A stretch of DNA of 64,000 nucleotides from Niastella vici (GCF_002077945.1 NZ_LVYD01000024.1:248001-312000), one strand, 5' to 3'; positions 9,541-18,960 are shown, numbered from the stretch's first letter. The notes: generated from the sequence alone by a model not told the origin. Made by a program: numbers and translations.

Positions 9541-10765
9541 GTGATACAACAATTTTTTTTCCTTCCAGCTTAAATTTCACAGAGCCCGTTTTCTCCAGCA
9601 ACTGCAACACTTTCGATGCATTACTGTATCTCGATATCTCCCCGTTGAATTCCCACTTCTTCACTTCTTCCCTTTCAAACCGGGTTGGCTCAAGATCATA
9701 CCAGCGTTCCATCTGGCGCATGATCAATTGAATATTGGTATTATTAAAAACGAACTTACCCTCCTTCCAGGCCATTACCTGCTGTAGATCTACATCATCC
9801 AGCACATCGATCTTTGTAGCATTTAACACAGCCTGCTGTCCGGGTTTTATAATCCTTTCCGATCTGCGGCCATTTGTTTCCGTCTCCACTTTCACACTGC
9901 CTTCTAACAAGGTGACTTTAATGTCCGCTTCATCTTCATATGTATTCACGTTGAACTTTGTCCCCAACACAACTACTTCCATACTGCCTTTACTAACAAC
10001 AAACTTTTTCCCTGATAATTTAGCCACTTCAAAATAGGCTTCTCCCGTTATTTCTACCTTGCGCTCTTCCTCATTAAAAGCTACCGGGTAGCGAATAGAA
10101 GATTGCGCATTCAACCATACCCGGCTACCATCGGAGAGTTGCATATACACAACATCACTTCCCTTCGGTACCGTCAACGTATTATAGATCAGCTTATCGG
10201 TTATCGCTTTCCCTTCGGCAGAATAAAGCAGCTTACCATTGGCATCCTTAACCACTTTTGTAGCGCCCTGCGTTGCCAACAAACCGCTCGTTAAACTATC
10301 CAACACAATTGTTTTTCCGTTATCAAGCGTAAGGGTCGCGTGTGTGGTAGTAGGGCTGGCATCTGTTTGAACTGCCTTCACAACAACTGGCGCTTCTGGC
10401 AAAGCCCTGCCCGGTTTCTTTAAATAATAGATCCCCAGCGATACAAATAAGATGATCACCGCCGCCGCAACATACCGCCACCATTTTAATTGTGTTACTT
10501 TGGCTTCGCGCTCTAACTGCACATCCCAACCGTGTTCCCGCATCCGCGCCCAGGCTTTTTCAAGATCTATCTGCTTTCCATCCTGATAAGCCCGAACCTC
10601 GGCCATTAGCCCGGGAAGATTATTAAGTTCATCAAAGAATTGCCTGTTTTTTTCAGATTGTTGCAGCCAGCTTTCGAGATCAGCCGAGTCTTCAGGGGTA
10701 AGCTCCTGGCGAAAATGCCTGATCAACAACTCGCTTATTTTAGCATGGTTCTCCACTCTACGCAA
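9533..10765 (-). CDS. FecR family anti-sigma / sigma-regulator protein
   Basis: 410 residues. The N-terminal cytoplasmic part (about 1-90) resembles the FecR N-domain (LLIRHFRQELTPEDSADLESWL). One transmembrane helix follows (WWRYVAAAVIILFVSLGIYYL, about 93-113). The periplasmic FecR domain (VPKGSDVVYMQLSDGSRVWL, then ITGEAYFEVAKLSGKKFVV) occupies about 195-310 and a C-terminal DUF4974-like domain occupies 335-410. It should relay the substrate-loaded state of SusC (STN domain) to the ECF sigma factor encoded 148 bp upstream. The stop codon lies inside the 14-bp array. Confidence 0.93.
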   Translation of the reverse strand: MRRVENHAKISELLIRHFRQELTPEDSADLESWLQQSEKNRQFFDELNNLPGLMAEVRAYQDGKQIDLEKAWARMREHGWDVQLEREAKVTQLKWWRYVAAAVIILFVSLGIYYLKKPGRALPEAPVVVKAVQTDASPTTTHATLTLDNGKTIVLDSLTSGLLATQGATKVVKDANGKLLYSAEGKAITDKLIYNTLTVPKGSDVVYMQLSDGSRVWLNAQSSIRYPVAFNEEERKVEITGEAYFEVAKLSGKKFVVSKGSMEVVVLGTKFNVNTYEDEADIKVTLLEGSVKVETETNGRRSERIIKPGQQAVLNATKIDVLDDVDLQQVMAWKEGKFVFNNTNIQLIMRQMERWYDLEPTRFEREEVKKWEFNGEISRYSNASKVLQLLEKTGSVKFKLEGKKIVVSQL

Positions 10766-10913
10766 TGGTTTATTTGATTAGTACCAGCCGGTAATAATTT
10801 TAAATTTAGTAACAGACCGGAAACATTCAGTTAATATCTATCTATATATTAAAACAACTGACTGTGCCGGAATTGTGACAAGAAGTTGAAAAATTTGAAA
10901 AAAACTTTTTTTA

Positions 10914-11531
10914 CTATATAAGGTGGCCCGGAGGTGGTATTTTAAATTGTAGCAATGCAATAGTATGTATCAACCAGGCAATTGCCAGCGTATTTTCGGA
11001 AAGAAGGAGTCGTAAAGTCTGCACGGCACGGCGGCGTTGGGTATAAACAGTATTCACAGAAATTTGCAGGATCTCCGCAACTTCTGCGGGTGTCAATTCT
11101 TCATAATACAGCATTTTGAAAATTTTGCGGCACTCTTCGGGCAGGCTTTCAATGGCCTGATCAATAGCCTCTACCACAACAGCTTTTATCGAATGCTCGT
11201 ATTCCAGCAAAGTGTCGTCTTTCATTCGTTCTGCAAATTCTCTTATCTTTTGCCTGTCCCGTTGTTTGGCCTTTATATAATTCAAACTACTGTTACGGGC
11301 ACTGATGTATAAGAATGCTTTTATATTAACTTCTGTATTAAACAGGTTATAACGTTTAAAAAGGGCCGAGAAAACGGTCATGGTAATATCCTCCGCATCT
11401 TCCCTGTTATCAATTAACTTATTGATGAATAACAGAATAGACACATAATAACTTTTGAAAACCAGCTCAAAAGCTTTTTCATCTCCTTGCTGAAAATCGA
11501 GGATCGTCTGGTTTTCTAATTTATTACTCAT
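10914..11531 (-). CDS. ECF RNA polymerase sigma-70 factor
   Basis: 205 residues with sigma region 2 (FELVFKSYYVSILLFINKLI, AEDITMTVFSALFKRY) and region 4 (LPEECRKIFKMLYYEELTPAEVAEIL, then an SVNTVYTQRRRAV helix-turn-helix). This layout is that of Bacteroidota ECF factors paired with FecR. The C-terminus continues past region 4 with a hydrophobic stretch (LAIAWLIHTIALLQF) and ends PPPGHLI, slightly longer than usual. It is the first gene of the sigma-FecR-SusC-SusD-thioredoxin series and most likely directs its transcription. Confidence 0.93.
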   Translation of the reverse strand: MSNKLENQTILDFQQGDEKAFELVFKSYYVSILLFINKLIDNREDAEDITMTVFSALFKRYNLFNTEVNIKAFLYISARNSSLNYIKAKQRDRQKIREFAERMKDDTLLEYEHSIKAVVVEAIDQAIESLPEECRKIFKMLYYEELTPAEVAEILQISVNTVYTQRRRAVQTLRLLLSENTLAIAWLIHTIALLQFKIPPPGHLI

Positions 11532-11867
11532 GAAAAATTCCCGGAAATATTTTTGCTGGGCCTTACTCCAGCAAGCTACTAATTATTGATTCCGGATAAG
11601 GATTGGAAAATGCAGATAAAGGTTACGGTCGTTTTGTGGTTTGAAAAGTGTGGCAGCTAATTCTTAATTCACACTGTTATAACTGGTTAGAAGTACATTT
11701 AGGATAGCTGTTACTTTTATAACACAAACTTACGGTTAAAATAATGGAAAATAATCAGTTGGTCAAGAGAAATACCCACAGCTCAAACCCAACTGGTAAT
11801 TATGCTTAAATCACATAGAATGTCTCAATTACGCTATATTACATTACATCATAACCAAAACTCCCAC

Positions 11868-13502
11868 ATGAGATATTTCCTCATCCTCCTGCTGCTCGCC
11901 GGCACCGCCAGCGCCCAAACAATAGATACGGCTACCGTATCGCAGGCGCAGAAACTAAATGCGCTGCAATTCACTGCCGCTGAAAAAGATAGCATGATCG
12001 ATGGCCTCAATAATTACCGCAGCCAGTACGAGAAACTGCACCAGGTAAGCACCCCCAATAGCCTCGCCTACCCCTTTGCTTTTCATCCCGAACCGCCGGG
12101 CTTCAAAATACCCACCAAACAGGCGCCCATCAATTGGAGCATTCCGGCCAATGTGCAATTACCGGCCAACCGCAACGAGCTGGCCTTCTACTCCATTCCC
12201 CAACTGGCGTCGCTGTTAAAAAATAAAAAGATCACCTCGGTTGCCCTCACCCAATTCTTCCTCGACCGCCTTAAAAAATGGGGCGATACCCTGGAATGCG
12301 TGATCACCCTCACCGAAGACCTGGCCCTGCAACAGGCCAAACAGGCCGATGCGGAAATCAGCAAAGGGCAATGGCGCGGCCCGCTCCACGGCATCCCCTA
12401 TGGCCTCAAAGACCTGTTTGCCGTTAAAGGCTATAAAACCACCTGGGGCTCGGTTCCCTTTAAAGACCAGGTCATCGATGAAGACGCTTTCGTATACACT
12501 CAATTGAAAAAAGCCGGCGCCGTACTCGTGGCCAAGCTCACCCTTGGCGAACTCGCGCAAAATGACCAATGGTTTGGGGGCAGAACCCGTAATCCCTGGG
12601 ACATCACTAAGGGCAGCAGCGGTTCTTCGGCCGGCTCGGCTTCGGCTACCGTGGCCGGACTGGTACCCTTTGCCATTGGCACCGAAACCTATGGTTCCAT
12701 CACCTCGCCCGCACACCGGTGCGGGGCAACAGGTTTGCGCCCAACATTTGGGTCGGTGAGCCGCAGCGGCGCCATGGTGCTGTCATGGAGTCTCGACAAG
12801 GCCGGCCCCATCTGCCGCAGCGCCGAAGACGCGGCCATCGTTTTTTATTACCTGAAAGGAACCGATGGTAAAGACGCCAGCGCCATCGAACGCGCCTTCA
12901 ACTATACCGGAAAAGCCGATCTCAAAAAACTCCGCATCGCTTATGCCGGCAATTACTTCAAACAAATTCCGCCCAATGGCATGCAATGGTCGGTGCTCAA
13001 CAAATTCCGCGAACTGGGCGCAAACCCGAAAGAAGTGGAATTTCCCGACTCTACTGTGTACACCTATAATATGATCGGCATTATGATCAGCGCCGAATCG
13101 GGCGCCGCCTTCGACGAGCTCACCCGCAGCGATCGCGACGACCTTATTCGCCGGCAGGACAAAAACTTTTGGCCAAACAGCTTTCGCGTGGGGCGCTTTA
13201 TTCCTGCTGTTGAATACATCAATGCCAACCGCCATCGTTCCCTGCTTATTGAAACAATCAATGATTTTATGAAAGACTATGATGTGGTCATTGTTCCTTC
13301 CTTTGCGGGCAGTCAGTTACCCATCACTAACCTCACCGGTCATCCCGTGGTCATACTACCCATCGGCTTTACCCCCGAAGGCATGCCCAACAGTATAACG
13401 CTTATCGGCAACCTGTATCAGGAAGCTACCATACTGGCCGTGGCCAAAGCATTCCAGGATGCAACGGATTTTAATAAAAAACATCCGCAAAAGTTTAAGT
13501 AA
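11868..13502 (+). CDS. secreted amidase (amidase signature family)
   Basis: 544 residues from MRYFLILLLLAGTASAQ, a clean signal peptide; the upstream ATG at 11802 adds an unlikely leader. The amidase-signature core is intact: catalytic Lys in GIPYGLKDLFAVKG (about 180) and the Gly/Ser-rich block GSSGSSAGSASATVAG (about 248-263) with the cis-Ser and nucleophilic Ser, then GTETYGSITSPAHRCGATGLRP. Expected reaction: hydrolysis of an amide bond in the periplasm; the substrate is not predictable. It is transcribed divergently from the ECF sigma gene, with about 330 bp between them. GC content is visibly higher than in the SusCD cluster. Confidence 0.9.
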   Translation: MRYFLILLLLAGTASAQTIDTATVSQAQKLNALQFTAAEKDSMIDGLNNYRSQYEKLHQVSTPNSLAYPFAFHPEPPGFKIPTKQAPINWSIPANVQLPANRNELAFYSIPQLASLLKNKKITSVALTQFFLDRLKKWGDTLECVITLTEDLALQQAKQADAEISKGQWRGPLHGIPYGLKDLFAVKGYKTTWGSVPFKDQVIDEDAFVYTQLKKAGAVLVAKLTLGELAQNDQWFGGRTRNPWDITKGSSGSSAGSASATVAGLVPFAIGTETYGSITSPAHRCGATGLRPTFGSVSRSGAMVLSWSLDKAGPICRSAEDAAIVFYYLKGTDGKDASAIERAFNYTGKADLKKLRIAYAGNYFKQIPPNGMQWSVLNKFRELGANPKEVEFPDSTVYTYNMIGIMISAESGAAFDELTRSDRDDLIRRQDKNFWPNSFRVGRFIPAVEYINANRHRSLLIETINDFMKDYDVVIVPSFAGSQLPITNLTGHPVVILPIGFTPEGMPNSITLIGNLYQEATILAVAKAFQDATDFNKKHPQKFK

Positions 13503-13542
13503 GGGTACGCCCTATATTTTTGGAATCACATCGTTACAAAAA

Positions 13543-13620
13543 ATGATAAAAGTATTTTTGGCGGCCCTGTTGATCCTTACCACTGATCTATATGTTTATC
13601 TGGCCGGGATGCACAGTTAG
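13543..13620 (+). pseudogene. short hydrophobic ORF, possible metallophosphatase N-terminal relic
   Basis: 25 codons starting MIKVFLAALLILTTDLYVYL, then a stop. The hydrophobic LLxLxxxDLYVY pattern resembles the first transmembrane helix of Bacteroidota membrane-anchored metallophosphoesterases, so it may be the leftover start of a deleted gene downstream of the amidase. It could also be a chance frame. Confidence 0.25.
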
Positions 13621-13698
13621 AATATACGCTTGAGTTGATACGGCATAGCAGGTAGCACTTACATGGCTGCTTTGCCGGCCAACCAGCCCTTTCATTCC

Positions 13699-14448
13699 TC
13701 ACAGTTGTTCGAACTTTGTAATTGTTTCAATATTTTTCATTTCAATTTCTGTCAAACAATTGGAGACATCTTTTTTAAAGGGATTATACCAATCTTTACT
13801 TTTAAAGTATTTTTCCATTTCGCCACCTGGCTGAAATATCAATCCATAATTTGCATAAACGGTGTTACGCATAATTTTCAGCTCCTGCTTCGTCTTTTCC
13901 TTAAAGAAGCTTTCCGGCTGAACAGTTTTCGACAGCTGATAACGTTCGCTGTCATCAAAAAATATATCAAGGCTTGTCGAGTAGTGCCCAACCTCCGCAC
14001 TGTCTTTGCCATAATTTCTTCCCTGTATTGGGTCACCAAAAAGTATTAATGCATTAGTGGTCTTCGTTTTATATTTGTATTCAGTAAATAGTCCACTGTA
14101 TTTTCCAAAGAAAAATTTGTTACCCTGAACCGGGACCCTGTTAAATGTTTTGCATTGACTTTGCCAACATTGTTTTTTTGTATAAAGATTTGTTGACCAG
14201 GTCCCGTTCCATATTTGAACAATTATACTGTCCCTGTTTTTAAAAATTATCAGGTCCCACTCTCCTTCTGAATCTCCAAAACTATAAACACCAACCCTTT
14301 GTTCAATTGGTTTTGTCTTGCTTGTAAAGTCTTTTGGATCGTACGTTTCTTCTGTTACCTCATTAAACAGGTGTTTTGGAATTTGTGCCAATAAAGAAGT
14401 ACTGGTAAAAGCAAATAGCGTTAATAAGAGTTGTCGAATTAAAGACAT
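13699..14448 (-). CDS. secreted YARHG-domain protein
   Basis: 249 residues with a signal peptide (MSLIRQLLLTLFAFTSTSLLA). The middle (about 40-170) is beta-rich with a FGDSEGEWDLIIF motif. The C-terminal 75 residues match the YARHG domain: TKQELKIMRNTVYANYGLIF, then YFKSKDWYNPF and LTEIEMKNIETI; the signature reads YANYG here. YARHG domains occur in extracytoplasmic bacterial proteins and are thought to bind cell-wall or surface ligands; the function here is unknown. Neighbouring minus-strand genes are also small secreted proteins, but the spacing (75 bp) does not prove an operon. Confidence 0.75.
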   Translation of the reverse strand: MSLIRQLLLTLFAFTSTSLLAQIPKHLFNEVTEETYDPKDFTSKTKPIEQRVGVYSFGDSEGEWDLIIFKNRDSIIVQIWNGTWSTNLYTKKQCWQSQCKTFNRVPVQGNKFFFGKYSGLFTEYKYKTKTTNALILFGDPIQGRNYGKDSAEVGHYSTSLDIFFDDSERYQLSKTVQPESFFKEKTKQELKIMRNTVYANYGLIFQPGGEMEKYFKSKDWYNPFKKDVSNCLTEIEMKNIETITKFEQL

Positions 14449-14523
14449 CTGATCGTCAATTTTAAAAACAGGAGGATGGTCAAAAATATTGATCGTCTAT
14501 GTTCCTTGCAGATACTGGGGACC

Positions 14524-14979
14524 TCAATGAAGCGCGATCTTTCCTTTTTTGATCTCAAAGCTGAACAGTCTGTACGTATCTACGGGTTTGCCATCTATTG
14601 AGCCGGCTTCCCATTTACCCAAAGCACTGAACACGGCTACTATCTGGCTATCGAGGGTGGCATCTTTCGTTTTGTTGTCCATTTCACATTTAACCATTTC
14701 CCCTTTGCAATTTATCCAGAGGCCTACCATCCCCTTGTCTTTGGTTTTGGGATTGTCTTTCAAAAAAGTCGCCCCCGAATCAAGGCGTTTTACTATTTCC
14801 TCGTCGGTAACCGCACAAACCGCCTGCTTTTGACCTTTAAACATGGGAAAGGGAGAATATACTTCTTTGTCGTTACAGAGTCCCTGTATGGGTTCCTTTA
14901 CTTCCACTTTGGCAACAAACTGAGCGCTGAGGCCTGATAATTTCAATACAGCAATGGCAAGAATAATGATCGATTTCAT
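14524..14979 (-). CDS. secreted TonB_C-like small protein
   Basis: 151 residues with a signal peptide (MKSIIILAIAVLKLSGLSAQ). The C-terminal 65 residues (MVGLWINCKGEMVKCEMDN, then AVFSALGKWEAGSIDGKPVD and YRLFSFEIKK) follow the TonB C-terminal domain pattern: a beta strand, a helix ending in W.pG...GkpV, and a terminal strand. There is no membrane anchor or Pro-rich linker, so it is not a full TonB; stand-alone secreted versions are common in Bacteroidota. Four cysteines are present. Exact role unknown. Confidence 0.65.
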   Translation of the reverse strand: MKSIIILAIAVLKLSGLSAQFVAKVEVKEPIQGLCNDKEVYSPFPMFKGQKQAVCAVTDEEIVKRLDSGATFLKDNPKTKDKGMVGLWINCKGEMVKCEMDNKTKDATLDSQIVAVFSALGKWEAGSIDGKPVDTYRLFSFEIKKGKIALH

Positions 14980-15077
14980 GTTTTTGGTTGGTTATCGTAT
15001 AAAGAAACAACATTTATTTCCTGAATACAAATTTCATGATACCCAACTTTTATCAATATCCTGGTCCGGCAACCGCT

Positions 15078-16565
15078 TTATTGATCGCCTCCCTGTATCG
15101 ACAGGGCATGATAAAAAATATTCAGCGGGTCCCATTGGCGTTTTACCTGTTGCAGCCGCGGATAATTCTCCTTATAATAAAGGGTATACCAGGGAACGCC
15201 CGATTTGTTCCATTCGGGGTCGGCCAGGTCGGTATCGGGATGATTGATCATGCAGCCATCGGTTTGTTCATTGGGCACGGGCACCCCGCCGGTAGCAGCG
15301 AATAGTTCCTGATAAAAATTACGTACCCAGGCTACAGCAGTTGCTTCACCGGCGGCATCGCCCCAGCCTGTATTGCATGCCAGATCGAGTATACAGTTCC
15401 GTTGAGCCGAGGCAGTAGCATCGGGCGGAACCGTATTCACTTTACCGCCATATGTGGCCATGGCCAGCCCTCCGCCAATATTCTCATTGGCGGTAAGGTA
15501 TTTCCAGGCCGTTGCCAGCTGGCTGCCGGTAAGCGGTTCCCGCAATAACGCATCTTTCACTTTTGCCAGGGCGTTATCGAACCCCGGCATAAACAGTTCA
15601 GGAAAAGGATTAAGCGCAAAACGCAGCCAGGGCGTTTCCTCTATCTGTTGTGTATAGGGCAGGCCTTCGGGCCCCGCAATGGCGGCCAGGTGCTCCTGTA
15701 TAAGGTGGTTGGCATTGGGGCCGGTAGCCAGCCCTTTTATTTGTACCGTGCCCAGGTTGCGATGGTTTAGAAAAAGCAGGCTGAACAGTTGGTTATATTG
15801 CGAATCAGGACTGTTGTGCTGGCGGCTCCATTCCCCAAAATTGCGGGCCAGCCGGGTAAACGATAACTCATCAAGATCATTCCAGTTCCACGACACGCGA
15901 AAGGTGGTGATGGAAGCGGGCGCTTTGGGCAGTGCAGTAAATGGATCGGAACCGGTAGCATCGGGCGACCGGAGCCAGTAGCGGGTTACAATGCCGAAGT
16001 TGCCACCGCCACCACCGGTATGCGCCCACCAAAGCTCCCGGTTGGGGTCAGTTGCTTCGCGGGTGGCAATAACAGCATGGGCCTTTCCCGATGCATCAAC
16101 GGCCACCAGTTCTATGGCATACAGGTAGTCGGCCGCCAGGCCATATTTGCGGCAAAGAAAGCCGAAGGCGCCACCGAGCACATGCCCGCCCATGCCAATG
16201 CCCGGGTGTTCACCGGCCGGCAGCACCACACCCCAACCCAGGAACAACTGGCGATAGGTTTCACCAACGGTAGCGCCGGCTTCCACGGCAAAGGCAGTAT
16301 GTTTGTGATCAAAATAAATAGCTGTCATCAGTGATAGATCGATCAACACCTGTACGGCGGGGTCGGCCACAAAGCCTTCGAGGCAATGACCGCCGCTGCG
16401 TACCACCACGCGCTTTTTGCTGCTGACGGCTTCCTGCACGGCGTTTACCACGTCGTAGGTGCTCCGGGGCAACTGAATATACTCGGGTTTTCCGGTATAG
16501 CGTTTATTGAATCGTTTGGCTGCGAGATCGGCATAACGGATATCGGCGGGAGTGATCTTTTCCAT
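15078..16565 (-). CDS. FAD-binding oxidoreductase (berberine-bridge-enzyme family)
   Basis: 495 residues. The FAD_binding_4 (PCMH-type) domain spans about 30-200; RSGGHCLEGF holds the His (about 60) that binds FAD covalently in this family. The second Cys used by bicovalent members is absent: the region reads LPAGEHPGIGMGGHVLGGAF. The C-terminus has the BBE motif (YPRLQQVKRQWDPLNIFYHA). No signal peptide is seen, so it is probably cytoplasmic. Such enzymes oxidise sugars, polyketides or alkaloids; the substrate is unknown. It is monocistronic and divergent from the gene at 16629. Confidence 0.9.
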   Translation of the reverse strand: MEKITPADIRYADLAAKRFNKRYTGKPEYIQLPRSTYDVVNAVQEAVSSKKRVVVRSGGHCLEGFVADPAVQVLIDLSLMTAIYFDHKHTAFAVEAGATVGETYRQLFLGWGVVLPAGEHPGIGMGGHVLGGAFGFLCRKYGLAADYLYAIELVAVDASGKAHAVIATREATDPNRELWWAHTGGGGGNFGIVTRYWLRSPDATGSDPFTALPKAPASITTFRVSWNWNDLDELSFTRLARNFGEWSRQHNSPDSQYNQLFSLLFLNHRNLGTVQIKGLATGPNANHLIQEHLAAIAGPEGLPYTQQIEETPWLRFALNPFPELFMPGFDNALAKVKDALLREPLTGSQLATAWKYLTANENIGGGLAMATYGGKVNTVPPDATASAQRNCILDLACNTGWGDAAGEATAVAWVRNFYQELFAATGGVPVPNEQTDGCMINHPDTDLADPEWNKSGVPWYTLYYKENYPRLQQVKRQWDPLNIFYHALSIQGGDQ

Positions 16566-16628
16566 GCATTAAATATAAAAAAATAATACCTTCACGATAC
16601 CAGGGAGGCCCATCAAAATCAATGTGGC

Positions 16629-17600
16629 ATGAGCAATGCTATTTCTGTTTCCATTCAACTAAATAACCCCTGCAGCGAGGATTGGAATGGTATGGAACCA
16701 ACGGAGCAGGGCCGGTTCTGCAACAGTTGTCAAAAACCGGTGATCGATTTTACTCACTTTACCGATCAACAAATACTGGAATATTTTCTACAGCATCCTT
16801 TTCCTGTTTGTGGCAGAATAGGGCACACGCAACGAGACAGGCATTATTCACCCTCAACGGTAAAAACTAACCGGCATTTATCGCCGGTGGCTGCGACGTT
16901 GATGACGCTGGCTACTATTACTACGGAAGCGGCGTGTTCGGAGACGGAACGGGTAAAGCCACTACAGGTACAATCAGTTGACAAACAAACACCGGGCGTT
17001 CGGGCCGACTCGGTGATCATTTCAGGAACGGTAAAAGATGCACATGGTAAGCGCCTTGAAAATGTGGAAATTGTATTTGATAAATACAAGACATTGACTG
17101 ATAAGCATGGGAACTTTCAGTTTACATTTTCTTCAGGCAGTCCCAAACCGGGCGTTATTCAATTTTCGTATGCAGGGCTGGAACGGCAGGTACGCAGTTA
17201 TTATCCGATAATGGGCAGTACCAGCTATGAGGTACAATTTCCTGAAGCCGATTTTCCGCAATTCATTTATGGAGGAAGTATGATCACTTCATTTCACATT
17301 CCCGTTCCCGATTCGCTGACAAGATTTCCCTTTCAATCGTTGAATTTGTTGAGCCAAAAAACAAGGTCCTTTTTAGGGAACCTGGCCCAGTTCATAAAAG
17401 ACAATCCGGTTGTAAAGGTGACGTTAGCCGCTTATTATAAAACATCCAGCCAAAAGGCTGTAAAACTACAGCACCAGATAAAAGATTATCTGGTTGATAA
17501 GGAAGGCGTCAACGCGGAAAGATTTGAATTTGCCCAACCGCAATTACGAAAGAAGATCAGGAGCGAAGTGATCATTCAATTTTCATCGGGGGATGAGTGA
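16629..17600 (+). CDS. envelope protein with Cys-rich N-domain, carboxypeptidase-like domain and OmpA-like tail
   Basis: 323 residues. The N-terminus (residues 1-60) carries the Bacteroidota pattern C..W..M.PT..GRFC..C.K.V.DFT..., with four cysteines, which looks like a small metal- or disulfide-binding module. A hydrophobic segment (SPVAATLMTLATITTEAACS) follows and may be a membrane anchor. Residues about 128-200 form a carboxypeptidase-regulatory-like beta domain (SGTVKDAHGKRLENVEIVF). The C-terminal 100 residues (FLGNLAQFIKDNPVVKVTLA, then LVDKEGVNAERFEF) resemble an OmpA-type peptidoglycan-binding fold. Role unknown; likely structural in the envelope. Confidence 0.6.
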   Translation: MSNAISVSIQLNNPCSEDWNGMEPTEQGRFCNSCQKPVIDFTHFTDQQILEYFLQHPFPVCGRIGHTQRDRHYSPSTVKTNRHLSPVAATLMTLATITTEAACSETERVKPLQVQSVDKQTPGVRADSVIISGTVKDAHGKRLENVEIVFDKYKTLTDKHGNFQFTFSSGSPKPGVIQFSYAGLERQVRSYYPIMGSTSYEVQFPEADFPQFIYGGSMITSFHIPVPDSLTRFPFQSLNLLSQKTRSFLGNLAQFIKDNPVVKVTLAAYYKTSSQKAVKLQHQIKDYLVDKEGVNAERFEFAQPQLRKKIRSEVIIQFSSGDE

Positions 17601-17636
17601 GGGGTGGGCGAGATACGCTGATAAAGCTAATTGACT

Positions 17637-18059
17637 TTATTGATAAATTACATCCACTACATCCGACTCCATTTTTATTAACATATGATCATCTGGGTCA
17701 TAAGAACTGGGATTATAAGCTGAATATTGAACGGTATATTTTTCACCTTTCCGTAGGTCATACGCTTCATTGATATTTACAATAGCTTTAAACTGATCAC
17801 CTTTATTTAGTTGAACGAAATCCTCAGGTTTAATTTCCCGATTCTTAATAGATTCAATATAATCCACTTCGTTTCCACTTTTATCAATTATCACAAACAT
17901 ATCCCTTTCGATTTTGTTCTTCCAACACAAAGTCATTCCATCTAAATAAATGGTATCTGGCATATTATTTTCAAACAACAAGCAAGCCTCCATTACTTCA
18001 TCCTTAATTACTATAGACATTTGAACTTTGAATATCATTAATCCCATATCTAATAACAT
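17637..18059 (-). CDS. probable immunity protein to the PAAR-M35 effector (M35-inhibitor-like domain)
   Basis: 140 residues with no signal peptide. The whole chain follows the beta-sandwich pattern of the N-terminal inhibitory or propeptide domain found in M35 Lys-specific metallopeptidases: CLLFENNMPDTIYLDGMTLCW, DMFVIIDKSGNEVDYI, KPEDFVQLNKGDQF, and a NEAYDLRKGEKYTVQYSAYN end. It starts 15 bp after the stop of the M35-domain effector gene. The alternative start at 18020 would remove 13 residues. I infer that it binds and blocks the metallopeptidase active site, i.e. an immunity protein derived from a propeptide. The family match is by pattern reading and should be confirmed by profile search. 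Confidence 0.6.
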   Translation of the reverse strand: MLLDMGLMIFKVQMSIVIKDEVMEACLLFENNMPDTIYLDGMTLCWKNKIERDMFVIIDKSGNEVDYIESIKNREIKPEDFVQLNKGDQFKAIVNINEAYDLRKGEKYTVQYSAYNPSSYDPDDHMLIKMESDVVDVIYQ

Positions 18060-18074
18060 TAAAAACTTAAGAAA

Positions 18075-18920
18075 TTAGTTTACTACAAAGTATTCAAAAT
18101 TGCCAGCATTAGCCAAAGCATCTTTTGGATTTGTTTTTGTCAACTCTAAGCAACGGTCTTTATATACATAATCTTTTGTATTACCGACATCCTTGAAATG
18201 AGACAACTCATGTATAACAATTGCGGCCTTCGATTCATTCCCTGATTGGTTAGTTTTCCAGAACAATTCATTTACGAATATCGTATGTGCCTTATCACGA
18301 CGATAAACTTCTGCATATAAACTCTCATTCTTCTGTTTAATTGACCTATCTTCAAAATTCTCCACCGTCAACTCCTTAACCACCTTCAACGCCCGCTGCA
18401 TCCTTTCTATAATCGTTCGCACCGCCTCGCCATCATCCCTTCCAAACCACTTCTTAAAATCTCTTAAAGTGTTGAGATCTTGATTTTCCAGTAATGTCAA
18501 CTTCGTCTCCAATAAATGTGTAGCATCTTTAATTGCCCGCCTGATCGCCCTGTCCTTTTCCTCCTTTGTTAGCGCTGCATTAACCCCTACTCCACCAGGT
18601 TCAGCTTCTCCCTTGTATCGAAACTTCCTGCCACCAATAAATACAGAGGTACTTCCCGCTGTAATCACTCCTCCATGCACACATTCATCACCCATCCGCG
18701 CTGCTGGTTTGCCATTTATGAATACGGTGGACGAACCCGTTATTATTAAATCCACCGCTCCTTCACAAGCACAGGTATGGCCCACTGTGACAGCTGGTTT
18801 ATCATTGATCAATACCGTCACACACCCCAAACCAATCTCCCCGCCCATATGTGGCGCGCATCCCGGTGGTACCAACGGACAAACATGCATATCACCTTCC
18901 CTTGCTGCCGGTTTACCCAA
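18075..18920 (-). CDS. T6SS effector: PAAR tip plus M35 (deuterolysin-type) metallopeptidase
   Basis: 281 residues. Residues 1-97 form a PAAR spike (MGKPAAREGDMHVCP, VTVLINDKPAVTVGHTCACE, VFINGKPAARMGDECVHGG). A charged linker (about 100-170) leads to a C-terminal metallopeptidase: VIHELSHF holds the HExxH zinc motif (about 235-239), and NTKDYVYKDRCLELTKTNP, then ALANAGNFEYFV matches the M35 aspzincin pattern GTxDxxYG...C..La..NP..A..NAdnyeYF, with the Asp of KDYVY as third zinc ligand. The residue pair before it reads GN, not GT. A polymorphic-toxin architecture. It lies 40 bp downstream of vgrG and just upstream of the putative immunity gene. The target is presumably a protein in a competing cell. 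Confidence 0.8.
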   Translation of the reverse strand: MGKPAAREGDMHVCPLVPPGCAPHMGGEIGLGCVTVLINDKPAVTVGHTCACEGAVDLIITGSSTVFINGKPAARMGDECVHGGVITAGSTSVFIGGRKFRYKGEAEPGGVGVNAALTKEEKDRAIRRAIKDATHLLETKLTLLENQDLNTLRDFKKWFGRDDGEAVRTIIERMQRALKVVKELTVENFEDRSIKQKNESLYAEVYRRDKAHTIFVNELFWKTNQSGNESKAAIVIHELSHFKDVGNTKDYVYKDRCLELTKTNPKDALANAGNFEYFVVN

Positions 18921-18960
18921 GCTATGAAAATTTTCAAATTAAAAATTGCACTTATCAGCT

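Noticed and set aside
8938-9573. Two long plus-strand frames of repeating TYLQLHTYNYIL residues
   Set aside because: They are only the 14-bp array read in stop-free frames: more than one frame is open at once and there is no signal or ribosome site.
2307-11531. A polysaccharide utilisation locus with enzymes
   Set aside because: Only sigma factor, FecR, SusC, SusD and a thioredoxin-like protein are present; no glycoside hydrolase or lyase lies beside them, so the substrate could equally be a peptide or chelate.
12216-12716. 166-residue minus-strand frame inside the amidase gene
   Set aside because: It is antisense to the catalytic core of a well-conserved amidase and has no signal or family; a shadow from GC-rich codon use.
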